The notes beneath the pieces were generated by a model. The model was not told the DNA's origin and searched no databases. It saw nothing but the letters and a program-made list of their open reading frames with translations. This document shows, in pieces, positions 1-9,311 of a stretch of DNA of 64,000 nt. Each line of letters begins with the position of its first letter. The first letter of the stretch is position 1. This stretch comes from Bacteroidales bacterium UBA1735 (GTDB lineage: Bacteria; Bacteroidota; Bacteroidia; Bacteroidales; Paludibacteraceae): contig DCID01000016.1 of NCBI GenBank assembly GCA_002315745.1, forward strand, positions 80,402-144,401, written 5' to 3'. The position numbers and the translations under genes are program-made.

Positions 1-2769
1 GATGTAGAGGGTTTCGTTGCTGTTCGTGCAGGTGCTATTGATGAACCAGCCGAATACACCGGTTTGGCACACTACCTCGAGCACATGATGTTCAAGGGTA
101 CCGACCGTATTGGTGCTATTGATTGGGAGAAAGAGAAACCGCTGTACGAAGAGATCATTCGCCTCTATGACGAGCACGCTGCCACCACCGATAAGGTGAT
201 GCGCGATACCCTTGTGGCTCGTATCAACCGTGCTAGTTTGGAGGCTGCTAAGTATTCGACCACGGAGGATTTCTTCAGTATGTTGGACGGAATTGGTGCT
301 ACCGGTGTCAATGCTTTCACGAGTTACGACATGACTTGCTACCACAATAATTTCCCCGCTAACCAGATGTACAAATGGTTGACCATTTTCTCGGATCGTC
401 TCATCCATCCAGTCTTCCGTACTTTCCAAGCCGAGTTGGAGAACGTGTTCGAGGAGTATAACATGTACGAGGACGATGTGGAGACCCAGATCAGCAATAA
501 AGTCAATGCGGAGTTATTCAAAGGTCACCCTTACGAGCGTAACGTGATCGGTCTGCCTGAGCACCTTAAGAACCCACAGTTGTCCAAACTCATTGAGTTC
601 TATAACACTTGGTATGTAGCCAACAACATGGCTCTCATCATCGTGGGTGACTTCGATGCCGAAGCCGCTAAGCCTATGATTGCAGAGACCTTTGGTCGTC
701 TCCAACCTGCCGAACTGCCTGCACGTAAGACTTATCCTGATGCGATGTTCCAGGCTGGCAAAAAGTTTAGTTTCAACCTCGGTTACTATCCAGAGATCTT
801 GTGGGCTTGGGACGCTGTGAAGGAAGGCGATGCTGATCAACTCGCTTTGGAGTTTGTATGCCGTCTGCTGTCCAACAGTATGAACACTGGTCTATTGGAT
901 AAACTCACGATGGATGGTATCGTTTCCTATGCAGGAAGTGGTTTTAACTTCTGTCGCGACATGGGTCGTATCATGGTGTATGCTATTCCTTACTTTGATA
1001 TCAACCAATACCAATATGAGTCCAACACCGCTACCGAGAAGATCGTGATGAAAGAGATTGAGAAACTGAAGAATGGCGAGATACCCGATTGGTTGATTCA
1101 ATCTGTGAAAGAGGAGTATGCGCAGAACATCGCGCTGACGTATGAAGAGGGCGCGGGTAACATGATGTCATTGGTACAATGCTTCATCTACAACGAGCCC
1201 ATTGACGATATCTTCACCCAAAACGAGAAGATCCAAGCCCTCACCAAAGAGGATATTCAACGTATCGCCAAGAAATATTTCGGTGCTGAGCACCTCACCA
1301 TTGGTTTCGAGGAAGGTGACAAGAAAGTAAATAAATTGGATAAACCACACATCCAACCCCTCGATATGCCAAAGGGCGTAGAGACGGAGTATGCCAAGTG
1401 GTTTAAGACGCTGCCTGTAGGCGAAGTTAAGCAGACCTATCTCGATCTGTACGATGTACAAGAGAAGTCGTTGGGTGATAAGATCAAACTGCACTATACC
1501 AAGAACGAAAAGAATGACATCTTCTCGCTCACCCTGCGTTATGGTATCGGTACAACAAGACGTCCTATGCTCCAATATGTGACCGAGATGATGAACATGG
1601 CAGGTATCATGCCTTCGACCACGCCACAAGAGTTCCGCCGTCAGTTGAGCGAAAAAGGTGGTCGTGTACAATATAGCGTCAGCGGCAACTATTTTGAGGT
1701 AACTATCTATGGTAACGAAAAGAACTTGGCGGACATCTGCCAACTCGTACAACGTCAAATGCTCTTCCCGAAGTTTGACCAACAGCAGTTCGAGTCCATG
1801 CAAGGTAGCGAATTGTCCACACGTATGCGTCTCGATAAGATGGATGGTATCCAAGCCGATGCTTTGCACGAATATATCCTGTTTGGCGACAAGTCGGACT
1901 ATATCGATATTGTTCCATTCATGGATATCTACAACATGGATGAGTTAAAACTCAAGACCGAGTTCTTGGATGCTACCAAGTATGCCTTGGACATCTTCTA
2001 TTGTGGTGCACTACCTCTGTTAGATGCTCAGAAGATATTAGAGGGTAACCTGCCTTTGCAAGAGGGTATGTTAGCGTCCAAGTCGCCTGAGTTCCGTGAG
2101 CGCAAGAGTTATGATAAGACACAGATCTATTTCTTGCCGAACTCCAATGTGCAACAGGCTACGATATACTTCTACTTCAATAGTATTCCATTTAAGCCCG
2201 AGCAGAGTTATCTCTACGATGCCTTCAACCAATATTTCGATGGTGGTTTCTCGGGTATTGTACTGGACGAGATCCGTACCAAACGTTCGTTTGCTTACAC
2301 GGCATCGGGTTACTTGGTACAAGGTGCACTACCTAATAAGAATAGTTACTTCGGCGGTTATATTGGTACCCAATCGGATAAGGTGGCAGATGCGGTCGAG
2401 ACCTTCATGAGTATCACCGATTCGATGCCTATCCATCCTGAGCGTTTGGAGAACGTACGTGCAGCGTTGCTGCAAAACGAGCAGATCAATAAACCTAGCT
2501 TCCGCTATAAGGGTGAGACCTACGACTGGTGGACGCACTACATGGGTTATACCGAAGATCCCGCTCGTAAAGAAGTGGAGCAAATCAAGAACATGACTTG
2601 GGAGGATATTGAGAACTTCTATAAAGAGAACATCCAAGGCAAACCTATGACCATCATCATCATGGGTGATCCCAAGAAGATTGACCAGAAACGTCTGGCG
2701 GCTAAGTTCGGTAAGATTCAGAAAGTGAGCAAGACCAAACTGTTTGCGCCACTTGATTTGGACTTCTAA
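1..2769 (+). CDS. M16 (pitrilysin/insulinase) family zinc metalloprotease, 5' end outside window
   Basis: The frame is open from base 1, so the gene starts upstream of the window; 922 codons are visible. The inverted zinc motif HxxEH is at visible residues 24-28 (H-Y-L-E-H), followed by a helical segment and the Glu-rich stretch around LENVFEEY that supplies the third ligand in M16 enzymes. The length fits a long M16 protein with an active N-terminal half and an inactive C-terminal half. In Bacteroidota such proteins are normally periplasmic or lipoprotein peptidases, but the signal peptide lies outside the window. The stop (2767-2769) is 11 nt before era. The family is certain; the substrate is unknown. 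Confidence 0.93.
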   Translation, partial: DVEGFVAVRAGAIDEPAEYTGLAHYLEHMMFKGTDRIGAIDWEKEKPLYEEIIRLYDEHAATTDKVMRDTLVARINRASLEAAKYSTTEDFFSMLDGIGATGVNAFTSYDMTCYHNNFPANQMYKWLTIFSDRLIHPVFRTFQAELENVFEEYNMYEDDVETQISNKVNAELFKGHPYERNVIGLPEHLKNPQLSKLIEFYNTWYVANNMALIIVGDFDAEAAKPMIAETFGRLQPAELPARKTYPDAMFQAGKKFSFNLGYYPEILWAWDAVKEGDADQLALEFVCRLLSNSMNTGLLDKLTMDGIVSYAGSGFNFCRDMGRIMVYAIPYFDINQYQYESNTATEKIVMKEIEKLKNGEIPDWLIQSVKEEYAQNIALTYEEGAGNMMSLVQCFIYNEPIDDIFTQNEKIQALTKEDIQRIAKKYFGAEHLTIGFEEGDKKVNKLDKPHIQPLDMPKGVETEYAKWFKTLPVGEVKQTYLDLYDVQEKSLGDKIKLHYTKNEKNDIFSLTLRYGIGTTRRPMLQYVTEMMNMAGIMPSTTPQEFRRQLSEKGGRVQYSVSGNYFEVTIYGNEKNLADICQLVQRQMLFPKFDQQQFESMQGSELSTRMRLDKMDGIQADALHEYILFGDKSDYIDIVPFMDIYNMDELKLKTEFLDATKYALDIFYCGALPLLDAQKILEGNLPLQEGMLASKSPEFRERKSYDKTQIYFLPNSNVQQATIYFYFNSIPFKPEQSYLYDAFNQYFDGGFSGIVLDEIRTKRSFAYTASGYLVQGALPNKNSYFGGYIGTQSDKVADAVETFMSITDSMPIHPERLENVRAALLQNEQINKPSFRYKGETYDWWTHYMGYTEDPARKEVEQIKNMTWEDIENFYKENIQGKPMTIIIMGDPKKIDQKRLAAKFGKIQKVSKTKLFAPLDLDF

Positions 2770-2779
2770 AAGTTGAAAG
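2764..2779 (+). repeat. Junction word TTCTAAAAGTTGAAAG, copy 1
   Basis: This 16-mer spans the last Phe codon and TAA stop of the M16 gene and the spacer before era. The identical 16-mer occurs at 8365-8380 across the Phe-TAA end of serC. A related arrangement of the same words lies at 54180-54217 on the minus strand. Confidence 0.8.
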
Positions 2780-2780
2780 T

Positions 2781-3665
2781 GTGCATAGAAGTGGATTTGT
2801 CAATATAGTGGGCAACCCCAACGTCGGTAAATCGACGTTAATGAATGCGTTGGTAGGTGAGCGCCTTTCGATTATCACATCGAAGGCGCAAACCACCCGC
2901 CATCGTATCATGGGTATAGTGAATGGAGACGATTTCCAGATCGTTTACTCCGACACACCGGGTGTGCTCAAACCTACCTATAAGTTACAAGAGCAGATGC
3001 TCGAGTTCTCGCGTTCGGCCTTAGTGGATGCCGATATATTGCTCTACGTGACCGATGTGCAGGACACTCCCGACAAGAATGCCGAGTTCCTCGACAAAGT
3101 GAAGAAAATGAGTCAGGTCAAGGTCTTCTTAGTTATCAACAAGATTGACCTTACCACGCAGCAGACTTTAGAGCAGTTAGTGGACTATTGGCATCGCGAA
3201 CTGCCCACTGCCGAGATCTTCCCGATCTCAGCACGGGAGCGATTTGGTATTGACCAACTCTTTGAGGCTATCAAGGTAGCCCTGCCGGAGTGTCCACCAT
3301 TCTTCGATAAGGATCAGTTGACGGACAAGCCGTCGCGATTCTTTGTGGACGAGATCATCCGCGAGAAGATATTGCTCAACTACGACAAAGAGATACCCTA
3401 CTCCGTCGAGGTGGAAGTCGAATCGTTCCAAGAGGAGGAGAAGATCATCCGTATCGGTGCGGTTATCTATGTCGAACGCGAATCGCAGAAAGGCATCATC
3501 ATCGGCAAGGGAGGTACTGCCCTCAAGAAAGTGGGTACCCAAGCGCGTGCGGACATCGAGGCATTCTTTGGTAAGCAAGTCTTCTTACAACTCTTTGTCA
3601 AAGTGGATAAAGATTGGCGATCTTCCCAAACACGACTCAAACATTACGGATACGATTTAAACTAA
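2781..3665 (+). CDS. era: GTPase Era
   Basis: Ras-like GTPase that binds 16S rRNA and assists 30S ribosome assembly at the inner membrane. It shows G1 GNPNVGKST (residues 11-19), G3 DTPG (58-61), G4 NKID (120-123) and G5 SAR (150-152), then a C-terminal KH domain with the I-I-G-K-G-G loop near residues 240-245. The length, 294 aa, is normal for Era. The start is GTG at 2781; the resulting N-terminus MHRSGFVNIVGNP matches the usual Era beginning. It lies 11 nt after the M16 stop and 8 nt before the next gene, so it is probably co-transcribed. Confidence 0.97.
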   Translation: MHRSGFVNIVGNPNVGKSTLMNALVGERLSIITSKAQTTRHRIMGIVNGDDFQIVYSDTPGVLKPTYKLQEQMLEFSRSALVDADILLYVTDVQDTPDKNAEFLDKVKKMSQVKVFLVINKIDLTTQQTLEQLVDYWHRELPTAEIFPISARERFGIDQLFEAIKVALPECPPFFDKDQLTDKPSRFFVDEIIREKILLNYDKEIPYSVEVEVESFQEEEKIIRIGAVIYVERESQKGIIIGKGGTALKKVGTQARADIEAFFGKQVFLQLFVKVDKDWRSSQTRLKHYGYDLN

Positions 3666-3673
3666 CCCCAACT

Positions 3674-5575
3674 ATGAGACGACACCTTCTCACCCTATTA
3701 CTAATGTGTGTATGCGCCTGCGCGGGCGCGCAAGACAATCGAGATTATATCATCGAGATCAAACCGACCAAGAAATTTATTCATGTCGATCAATTAGGTG
3801 TCACCGACAACACCCCTATCATGGACGTACTCGAAAGTATGCCCGAACTCTTAGGTCGTCCCTCTTTAGATGGTAGTTTACTCGCTAATTTCTCCATTCA
3901 GATAGATGGACGAGATGTGGGTCAGAGCCGTGACGTGGTACTCAACCAAACGATGGCAGCTACGGTCGATGTCATCGAGATATCCACCTCGCCTACGGTG
4001 AGTGAACAACAGAATGGTACGGGTGGTGTGATCAACATCAAACTCAAGCCTATTGCCAAAGAGGGTGTCAGCGGTATCGCTATGCTCAAACTATCGACCG
4101 AATGGGATGTACAACCATACGTCACGTTGGATTATAAGAAAGATAAGTTCCAACTGCGTTCCATGGTCACCATGGAGTATTACCAACCCACAGACTATGG
4201 CTATAGTCGTACGAAAACGGATGAGAAAGAGATTGATGTCTTGGACACCACCAGGTCGCACTATCTCCAAGAGACCGCTAAACTCAATCTGCGCTATGAT
4301 CCTACGAAAAATGATCAAGTGGAGTGGTTTGTTTGGGAAAGTTTTGCGCGAGATAAAGCCACTAGCGATATTCAATACCGAGAACTAGAACAACTCGCCG
4401 ATCCCACCACCTTTCAGGAGTTGAAGTACAAAGATCAACAAGAGAAGTTCATGCAAGATATAACCGCTGAGGCGGCTATGAAATATAAACATACCTATTA
4501 CACCCATCGTGGAGCATTTGAGAGCGAAATCAAATATAGTTATATGCCACACGGAGAAGAGGTAAAAAGAATGGAAGAGAATAGGACTCTCTATGCATTA
4601 GGCGGCAATTACTATGACACCACCTACATCACCAGGCATTCCCATGAGGTCATGGGTAAGGTATGTTCCAAGCACTCGGTTATCCATTCGGATATAGAGG
4701 ATTTAGAACTCAAGTATGGTGCAGATGTTAAATACCAATTTGGTAATTCCTACACCACGAGTATCACCTCCGCCTATGCGCAGCCTATCGTCCAACACGA
4801 CACTACCAATCCGATTGGTTCGCTCTATGTGTCGCCCTATTTAGAAATGAAGTACGAACATCAAAAATGGTTCCTGCAAGGTGGTGCCCGTTACCAATAC
4901 TATCAAGCTCCGACAGGGCATTCGCACCAAACCGTCACAGGAAACATCAGTGCCAGTTGCGCCATTAAGCAGGATCATAACCTGCGACTCATTCTGGCAC
5001 GTAACATCCGCAAGGTCAATGCGGCTTTCGGAGATTTTGAGTTACTACCCTACTATAATGCGGATCTCAACTATATCTATCACTGGAATGATGACCAATA
5101 TGGCGTTATCACCAGTGTGGGATGTAACTATATCTACGCGCAGCAGCAATTAGAAGGTTATACGGGAACGGCATGCATCTATGCGCAACTGATCTTTAAG
5201 CAACGTATCTTCTCCATGGCGTTTGCCGGGAATGGCTATATCCGGAATGAATATGGCACGGCTAATAATACGAAGAACTGCTGGTACTATAACCTCAGCC
5301 TCGTTCCCGTGTTCAACTTTAAGCACCAATGGACATTGTCCGGTAAGATACTCTATAACTCCAAGATGGTCACCACCAATTTTACGGAAGGAGACTGCTT
5401 CTTAGTGAATATACGGGTAGCCAAAACGATTAAGAACTGGAACATCAACCTCGAGTTGAGTGACATCTTCGATTACACGACCACGAACACCCTTTACAGC
5501 GGCGGAGATACATATACACAGTTAAGGGATACGTACCCTCGCTATGTACAAGTAGGTTGTTCGTACCGCTTTTAA
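3674..5575 (+). CDS. Outer-membrane beta-barrel protein with TonB-receptor-like plug
   Basis: The ATG at 3674 is chosen because it begins a clean signal peptide (MRRHLLTLLLMCVCACAGA|Q) with Gln as the predicted mature N-terminus; upstream in-frame codons overlap era. The mature N-terminal part resembles the plug domain of TonB-dependent receptors, including the conserved G-T-G-G-V-I-N-I-K segment near residue 120. The rest alternates aromatic/polar strands and ends in Tyr-Arg-Phe, the usual C-terminal barrel signature. No carboxypeptidase-like N-terminal domain is seen. It most resembles the outer-membrane beta-barrel family found throughout Bacteroidota. The ligand is unknown. Confidence 0.8.
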   Translation: MRRHLLTLLLMCVCACAGAQDNRDYIIEIKPTKKFIHVDQLGVTDNTPIMDVLESMPELLGRPSLDGSLLANFSIQIDGRDVGQSRDVVLNQTMAATVDVIEISTSPTVSEQQNGTGGVINIKLKPIAKEGVSGIAMLKLSTEWDVQPYVTLDYKKDKFQLRSMVTMEYYQPTDYGYSRTKTDEKEIDVLDTTRSHYLQETAKLNLRYDPTKNDQVEWFVWESFARDKATSDIQYRELEQLADPTTFQELKYKDQQEKFMQDITAEAAMKYKHTYYTHRGAFESEIKYSYMPHGEEVKRMEENRTLYALGGNYYDTTYITRHSHEVMGKVCSKHSVIHSDIEDLELKYGADVKYQFGNSYTTSITSAYAQPIVQHDTTNPIGSLYVSPYLEMKYEHQKWFLQGGARYQYYQAPTGHSHQTVTGNISASCAIKQDHNLRLILARNIRKVNAAFGDFELLPYYNADLNYIYHWNDDQYGVITSVGCNYIYAQQQLEGYTGTACIYAQLIFKQRIFSMAFAGNGYIRNEYGTANNTKNCWYYNLSLVPVFNFKHQWTLSGKILYNSKMVTTNFTEGDCFLVNIRVAKTIKNWNINLELSDIFDYTTTNTLYSGGDTYTQLRDTYPRYVQVGCSYRF

Positions 5576-5600
5576 GAAGCCAATATATAAACAATAGCAT

Positions 5601-7226
5601 ATGAAAAAAGAAGTTCAATTCTCGTTGGTATACCGCGATATGTGGCAATCCAGCGGCAAGTATGTACCTCGTCGCGATCAGTTAGCGAAGATCGCTCCCG
5701 TCATCATTGACATGGGCTGTTTTGATCGTGTAGAAACGAATGGTGGTGCATCTGAGCAAGTTAACCTCCTCTATGGAGAGAACCCCAACCTCGCCGTTCG
5801 CACTTTCACCAAGCCTTTCAACGAGGCGGGTATCAAGACCCACATGTTAGATCGTGGTCTCAACGCCTTGCGTATGAACCCCGTTCCTGCCGATGTGCGT
5901 CAACTCATGTATAAAGTGAAACACGCCCAAGGCACCGACATCACCCGTATCTTCTGCGGACTGAATGATCCACGAAACATCATCCCGTCCATTAAGTGGG
6001 CTAAAGCCGCAGGCATGACTGCCCAAGCGACTATGTGTATCACCTACTCCAAGGTGCATACGGCAGAATATTACATCAACCTCGCTGAACAACTCATTGA
6101 GGGCGGTGCACAAGAGATCTGTCTCAAGGATATGGCAGGTATAGGTCGTCCCGCGATGTTGGGTACGATCGTGGCTGCTATCAAAGAGAAGCATCCTCAT
6201 ATCATTATCCAATACCATGGCCATTCGGGTCCAGGTTTCTCCGTGGCTTCGATGCTCGAAGTAGCCAAAGCCGGTGGCGATGTGCTCGATGTAGCCATGG
6301 AGCCGCTCAGTTGGGGTAAGGTGCATCCCGATGTCATCACGATCCAATCGATGCTCAAAGATGCCGGATTCCTCGTTAAGGATATTAATATGAAAGCCTA
6401 CATGCAGGCACGTAGCCTCACGCAGGAGTTCATGGACGATTTCTTAGGTTACTGGATTGATCCAAAGAACAGCCTCATGACCTCCCTACTCGTGGGTTGT
6501 GGACTGCCAGGAGGTATGATGGGTTCGCTTATGGCTGACCTCAAGGGTATGCATGCCGCTATCAACGCTAACTTGCGTAAGAAAGGTCAACACGAACTCA
6601 CCGAAGACGAGCTGCTCGTTGAACTCTTTGACGAAGTACAACGTATATGGCCGATGTTAGGTACACCATGCTTGGTAACGCCGTTCTCGCAGTATGTGAA
6701 GAACGCTGCGCTGATGAACTTATATAGTAAGTCCATGGACGAGAAACCATTCACCCGTATGGATCCTGCCATGTGGGGTATGATCCTCGGTAAGTCTGGT
6801 AAACTGCCCGGCACACTCGCACCCGAGATCGTCGAACTCGCCAAAGAGAAAGGCTTTGAGTTCTACACAGGCGATCCACAAGCCCTCTATCCGGACGAGT
6901 TACCACGTTTCATCAAGGAGATGAAAGAACTGGGTTGGGATCGTGGTCAGGACGACGAGGAGTTGTTCGAGTTCGCTATGCACGAGAAACAGTACCGCGA
7001 GTTCAAGTCGGGTCAAGCCAAGGAGCAGTTCAATCAAGACCTCATCGAGCGTATGCGCAAGGCGGGCAAACCTATCCCAGCATCGTTACTGCCGCAGCCT
7101 AAGGAAGGCGAAGACGATATCGCTGCGGTGGCTATGGCACTCCAAATGAACGAGAAAGAGAAAAACTCCGCCGTCAAATTCATCGGCCGCATGAACACCA
7201 GCACGTGGAATGCTATAAAATTCTAA
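5601..7226 (+). CDS. Biotin-dependent carboxyltransferase subunit (oxaloacetate decarboxylase alpha / transcarboxylase 5S type)
   Basis: The N-terminus (SLVYRDMWQSSGKYVPRRDQ) and the segments GLNDPRN, CLKDMAG and YHGHSGPG belong to the carboxyltransferase TIM barrel that moves CO2 between carboxybiotin and pyruvate/oxaloacetate, with the metal-site Lys in LKDMAG and His pair in HGHSG. At 541 aa it lacks the C-terminal biotinyl domain: there is no A-M-K-M motif and the tail ends in a short charged segment. It therefore resembles a 5S-type subunit that relies on a separate biotin carrier, which is not in this window. It is likely part of succinate/propionate-type fermentation or oxaloacetate metabolism. 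Oxaloacetate decarboxylase and methylmalonyl-CoA transcarboxylase cannot be told apart here. Confidence 0.85.
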   Translation: MKKEVQFSLVYRDMWQSSGKYVPRRDQLAKIAPVIIDMGCFDRVETNGGASEQVNLLYGENPNLAVRTFTKPFNEAGIKTHMLDRGLNALRMNPVPADVRQLMYKVKHAQGTDITRIFCGLNDPRNIIPSIKWAKAAGMTAQATMCITYSKVHTAEYYINLAEQLIEGGAQEICLKDMAGIGRPAMLGTIVAAIKEKHPHIIIQYHGHSGPGFSVASMLEVAKAGGDVLDVAMEPLSWGKVHPDVITIQSMLKDAGFLVKDINMKAYMQARSLTQEFMDDFLGYWIDPKNSLMTSLLVGCGLPGGMMGSLMADLKGMHAAINANLRKKGQHELTEDELLVELFDEVQRIWPMLGTPCLVTPFSQYVKNAALMNLYSKSMDEKPFTRMDPAMWGMILGKSGKLPGTLAPEIVELAKEKGFEFYTGDPQALYPDELPRFIKEMKELGWDRGQDDEELFEFAMHEKQYREFKSGQAKEQFNQDLIERMRKAGKPIPASLLPQPKEGEDDIAAVAMALQMNEKEKNSAVKFIGRMNTSTWNAIKF

Positions 7227-7235
7227 CACTTGTTA

Positions 7236-7274
7236 GTTGTGGTTGTCGTTGTGGTTATCGTTATCGTTATCGTT
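7236..7274. repeat. Hexanucleotide GTTRTS array, locus A (6.5 units)
   Basis: Units GTTGTG, GTTGTC, GTTGTG, GTTATC, GTTATC, GTTATC, then a partial GTT. The array starts 9 nt after the carboxyltransferase stop codon and ends 16 nt before the serC ATG. It is the only one of the five arrays in which the GTT strand matches the coding strand of its neighbours. Confidence 0.97.
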
Positions 7275-7290
7275 TAAAAAAAATATAAAT

Positions 7291-8370
7291 ATGAAGAAGT
7301 ATAATTTTAACGCGGGTCCTTCTATTCTCCCGCAAGAAGTGATCAAACAGACCGCAGAAGCCGTACTGGACTTCGAGGGTCAGGGATTGAGTGTGTTAGA
7401 GATCTCTCACCGTGCAAAATATTTCCAACCCGTTATGGACGAGGCGGAAGCCCTGATGAAAGAGTTACTCGGTGTGCCCGAAGGCTATCGCGTACTGTTC
7501 TTAGGTGGCGGTGCCAGCATGCAATTCTGCATGGTACCATTCAACCTGCTCGAGAAGAAAGCCGCTTATCTCAATACCGGTGTGTGGTCTAAGAAAGCCA
7601 TCAAGGAAGCCAAAGCCTTTGGCGAAGTCGTGGAGGTAGCTGCTTCCACCAATTCTATTCCTATGGACTTTGACATCCCACAGGACTGCGACTATTTCCA
7701 TATCACCACCAATAACACCATATATGGTACAGAGATCAGCGACGCTAAACTGCAGGAGATCTACCGCAAGAAAGGTAAAGTGACGCTCGTAGCCGATATG
7801 TCGTCCGATATCCTGAGCCGCAAGATTGATGTGAGCCAATATGGACTCATCTACGGTGGTGCTCAAAAGAACATTGCCCCTGCAGGCGTAACCTTCGTCA
7901 TCGTACGCGAGGATATATTAGGTAAAGTGAGCCGTTATATCCCCACCATGCTCGACTATCGCACCCATATAGAAGGTGGTTCGATGTTCAATACGCCTCC
8001 TGTATTGCCTATTTATACAGCCGTACTGACCTTACGTTGGTTGAAGAAGAATGGTGGTGTGGACTGGATCGAGAAACGCAACATTGCCAAGGCTGAGTTA
8101 CTCTATAACTGTATCGACTCCTCTAAGTTGTTTACGGCTACGATCATGGACAAGGAAGATCGTTCGCGCATGAACATCTGCTTTGTACCGAAGCCTGGTA
8201 AAGAGGATATCTTCGACGATTTCTTTGCGTTCGCTTCTGCCAAAGGTATGGTGGGTATCAAAGGACATCGTCTCGTAGGCGGTTTCCGTGCATCCTGCTA
8301 TAACGCTATGGATCTCGAAGGCGTACAAGCCCTCGTCGATTGCATCCATGAGTATGAGAAAAAGTTCTAA
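7291..8370 (+). CDS. serC: Phosphoserine aminotransferase
   Basis: PLP enzyme of serine biosynthesis converting 3-phosphohydroxypyruvate and glutamate to phosphoserine and 2-oxoglutarate. The N-terminus FNAGPSILP and the PLP-lysine region YGGAQKN (Lys193) are diagnostic, and 359 aa is the normal length. The start is ATG at 7291. An earlier in-frame ATG at 7237 lies inside the GTTRTS array and would add an implausible Trp-Leu-Ser repeat, so it was not used. It is followed after 20 nt by serA, giving a serine-synthesis pair. Confidence 0.97.
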   Translation: MKKYNFNAGPSILPQEVIKQTAEAVLDFEGQGLSVLEISHRAKYFQPVMDEAEALMKELLGVPEGYRVLFLGGGASMQFCMVPFNLLEKKAAYLNTGVWSKKAIKEAKAFGEVVEVAASTNSIPMDFDIPQDCDYFHITTNNTIYGTEISDAKLQEIYRKKGKVTLVADMSSDILSRKIDVSQYGLIYGGAQKNIAPAGVTFVIVREDILGKVSRYIPTMLDYRTHIEGGSMFNTPPVLPIYTAVLTLRWLKKNGGVDWIEKRNIAKAELLYNCIDSSKLFTATIMDKEDRSRMNICFVPKPGKEDIFDDFFAFASAKGMVGIKGHRLVGGFRASCYNAMDLEGVQALVDCIHEYEKKF

Positions 8371-8380
8371 AAGTTGAAAG
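8365..8380 (+). repeat. Junction word TTCTAAAAGTTGAAAG, copy 2
   Basis: Identical to 2764-2779 and again placed across a Phe codon and TAA stop. It is followed by another AGTTCTAA word directly before the serA ATG. Confidence 0.8.
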
Positions 8381-8390
8381 AGTTCTAAGT

Positions 8391-9311
8391 ATGAAAGTTT
8401 TAGTAGCAACAGAGAAACCTTTCGCGAAAGTAGCCGTCGATGGCATCCGCGAAGAGGTGGTTAAAGCAGGGTATGAATTAGCCCTGCTGGAGAAATATAC
8501 CAATAAGCAACAACTCTTGGACGCAGTCCAGGACGCAGACGCCATCATCATCCGTTCGGATGTGGTGGATGCCGAAGTGCTCGATGCGGCTAAGCAGTTG
8601 AAGATCGTGGTGCGTGCAGGCGCAGGCTATGATAATATTGACTTAGCCGCAGCTACTGCCCACCAGGTAGTCGCTATGAACACGCCCGGACAGAACTCCA
8701 ATGCTGTAGCCGAGTTAGCCCTCGGTCTCATGGTCTATGCCGTTCGTAACCTCTATAATGGCACTTCGGGTACCGAACTCAAAGGTAAGAAACTGGGTAT
8801 CCACGCTTTCGGTAATGTAGGTCGTAATGTAGCCCGTATTGCCCAAGGTTTTGGTATGGATATCTACGCCTTCGATGCCTACTGCCCCGACGATGCGATG
8901 ATTCAAGCCGGTGTCACTCCTGTGCATAGCGCCGAAGAGTTATATAAGACCTGCGATGTAGTCAGTCTGCATATCCCTGCTACCGACGAGACAAAGAACA
9001 GCATCAATAAAGCCCTAGTAGGTCTCATGCCTAAGGGTGGCGTACTCGTCAATACTGCCCGCAAGGAAGTGATCAACGAGACCGAACTCATTGCCCTTAT
9101 GCAAGAGCGCACCGATCTGCGTTATGTAACGGACATCATGCCCGCAGCCGATGCTAAGTTCCGCGAACTGTTCGACGGACGCTATTTTGCTACGCCCAAG
9201 AAAATGGGTGCACAGACAGCCGAAGCCAATATCAACGCGGGTATAGCCGCTGCCAAGCAGATTGTGGATTTCTTCGTGAATGGTAATACCCGTTTCCAAG
9301 TTAATAAATAA
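8391..9311 (+). CDS. serA: D-3-phosphoglycerate dehydrogenase (short form, Lys in place of catalytic His)
   Basis: NAD-dependent first step of serine synthesis, oxidising 3-phosphoglycerate. The Rossmann motif is G-I-H-A-F-G-N-V-G (residues 136-144), substrate arginine N-T-A-R at 221-224. At 306 aa it is the short form without an ACT regulatory domain. Unusually, the canonical D-x-F-x-x-E-P segment reads D-I-M-P-A-A-D (248-254), and the usual T-P-H-x-G-A catalytic-His segment reads T-P-K-K-M-G-A (268-274), placing Lys where His is expected. The same variation is, from memory, typical of Bacteroidales SerA. Pairing with serC supports the assignment. Confidence 0.93.
   Translation: MKVLVATEKPFAKVAVDGIREEVVKAGYELALLEKYTNKQQLLDAVQDADAIIIRSDVVDAEVLDAAKQLKIVVRAGAGYDNIDLAAATAHQVVAMNTPGQNSNAVAELALGLMVYAVRNLYNGTSGTELKGKKLGIHAFGNVGRNVARIAQGFGMDIYAFDAYCPDDAMIQAGVTPVHSAEELYKTCDVVSLHIPATDETKNSINKALVGLMPKGGVLVNTARKEVINETELIALMQERTDLRYVTDIMPAADAKFRELFDGRYFATPKKMGAQTAEANINAGIAAAKQIVDFFVNGNTRFQVNK

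Noticed and set aside
1168..1869. 233-codon minus-strand open frame within the M16 gene
   Set aside because: Antisense to a gene with clear M16 features; no recognisable domain and no promoter.
3614..3673. Longer start for the barrel protein inside era
   Set aside because: It overlaps the KH-domain end of era and would hide the signal peptide.
7237..7290. N-terminal extension of serC through the hexanucleotide array
   Set aside because: It would add a Trp-Leu-Ser repeat; the canonical SerC N-terminus begins at ATG 7291.
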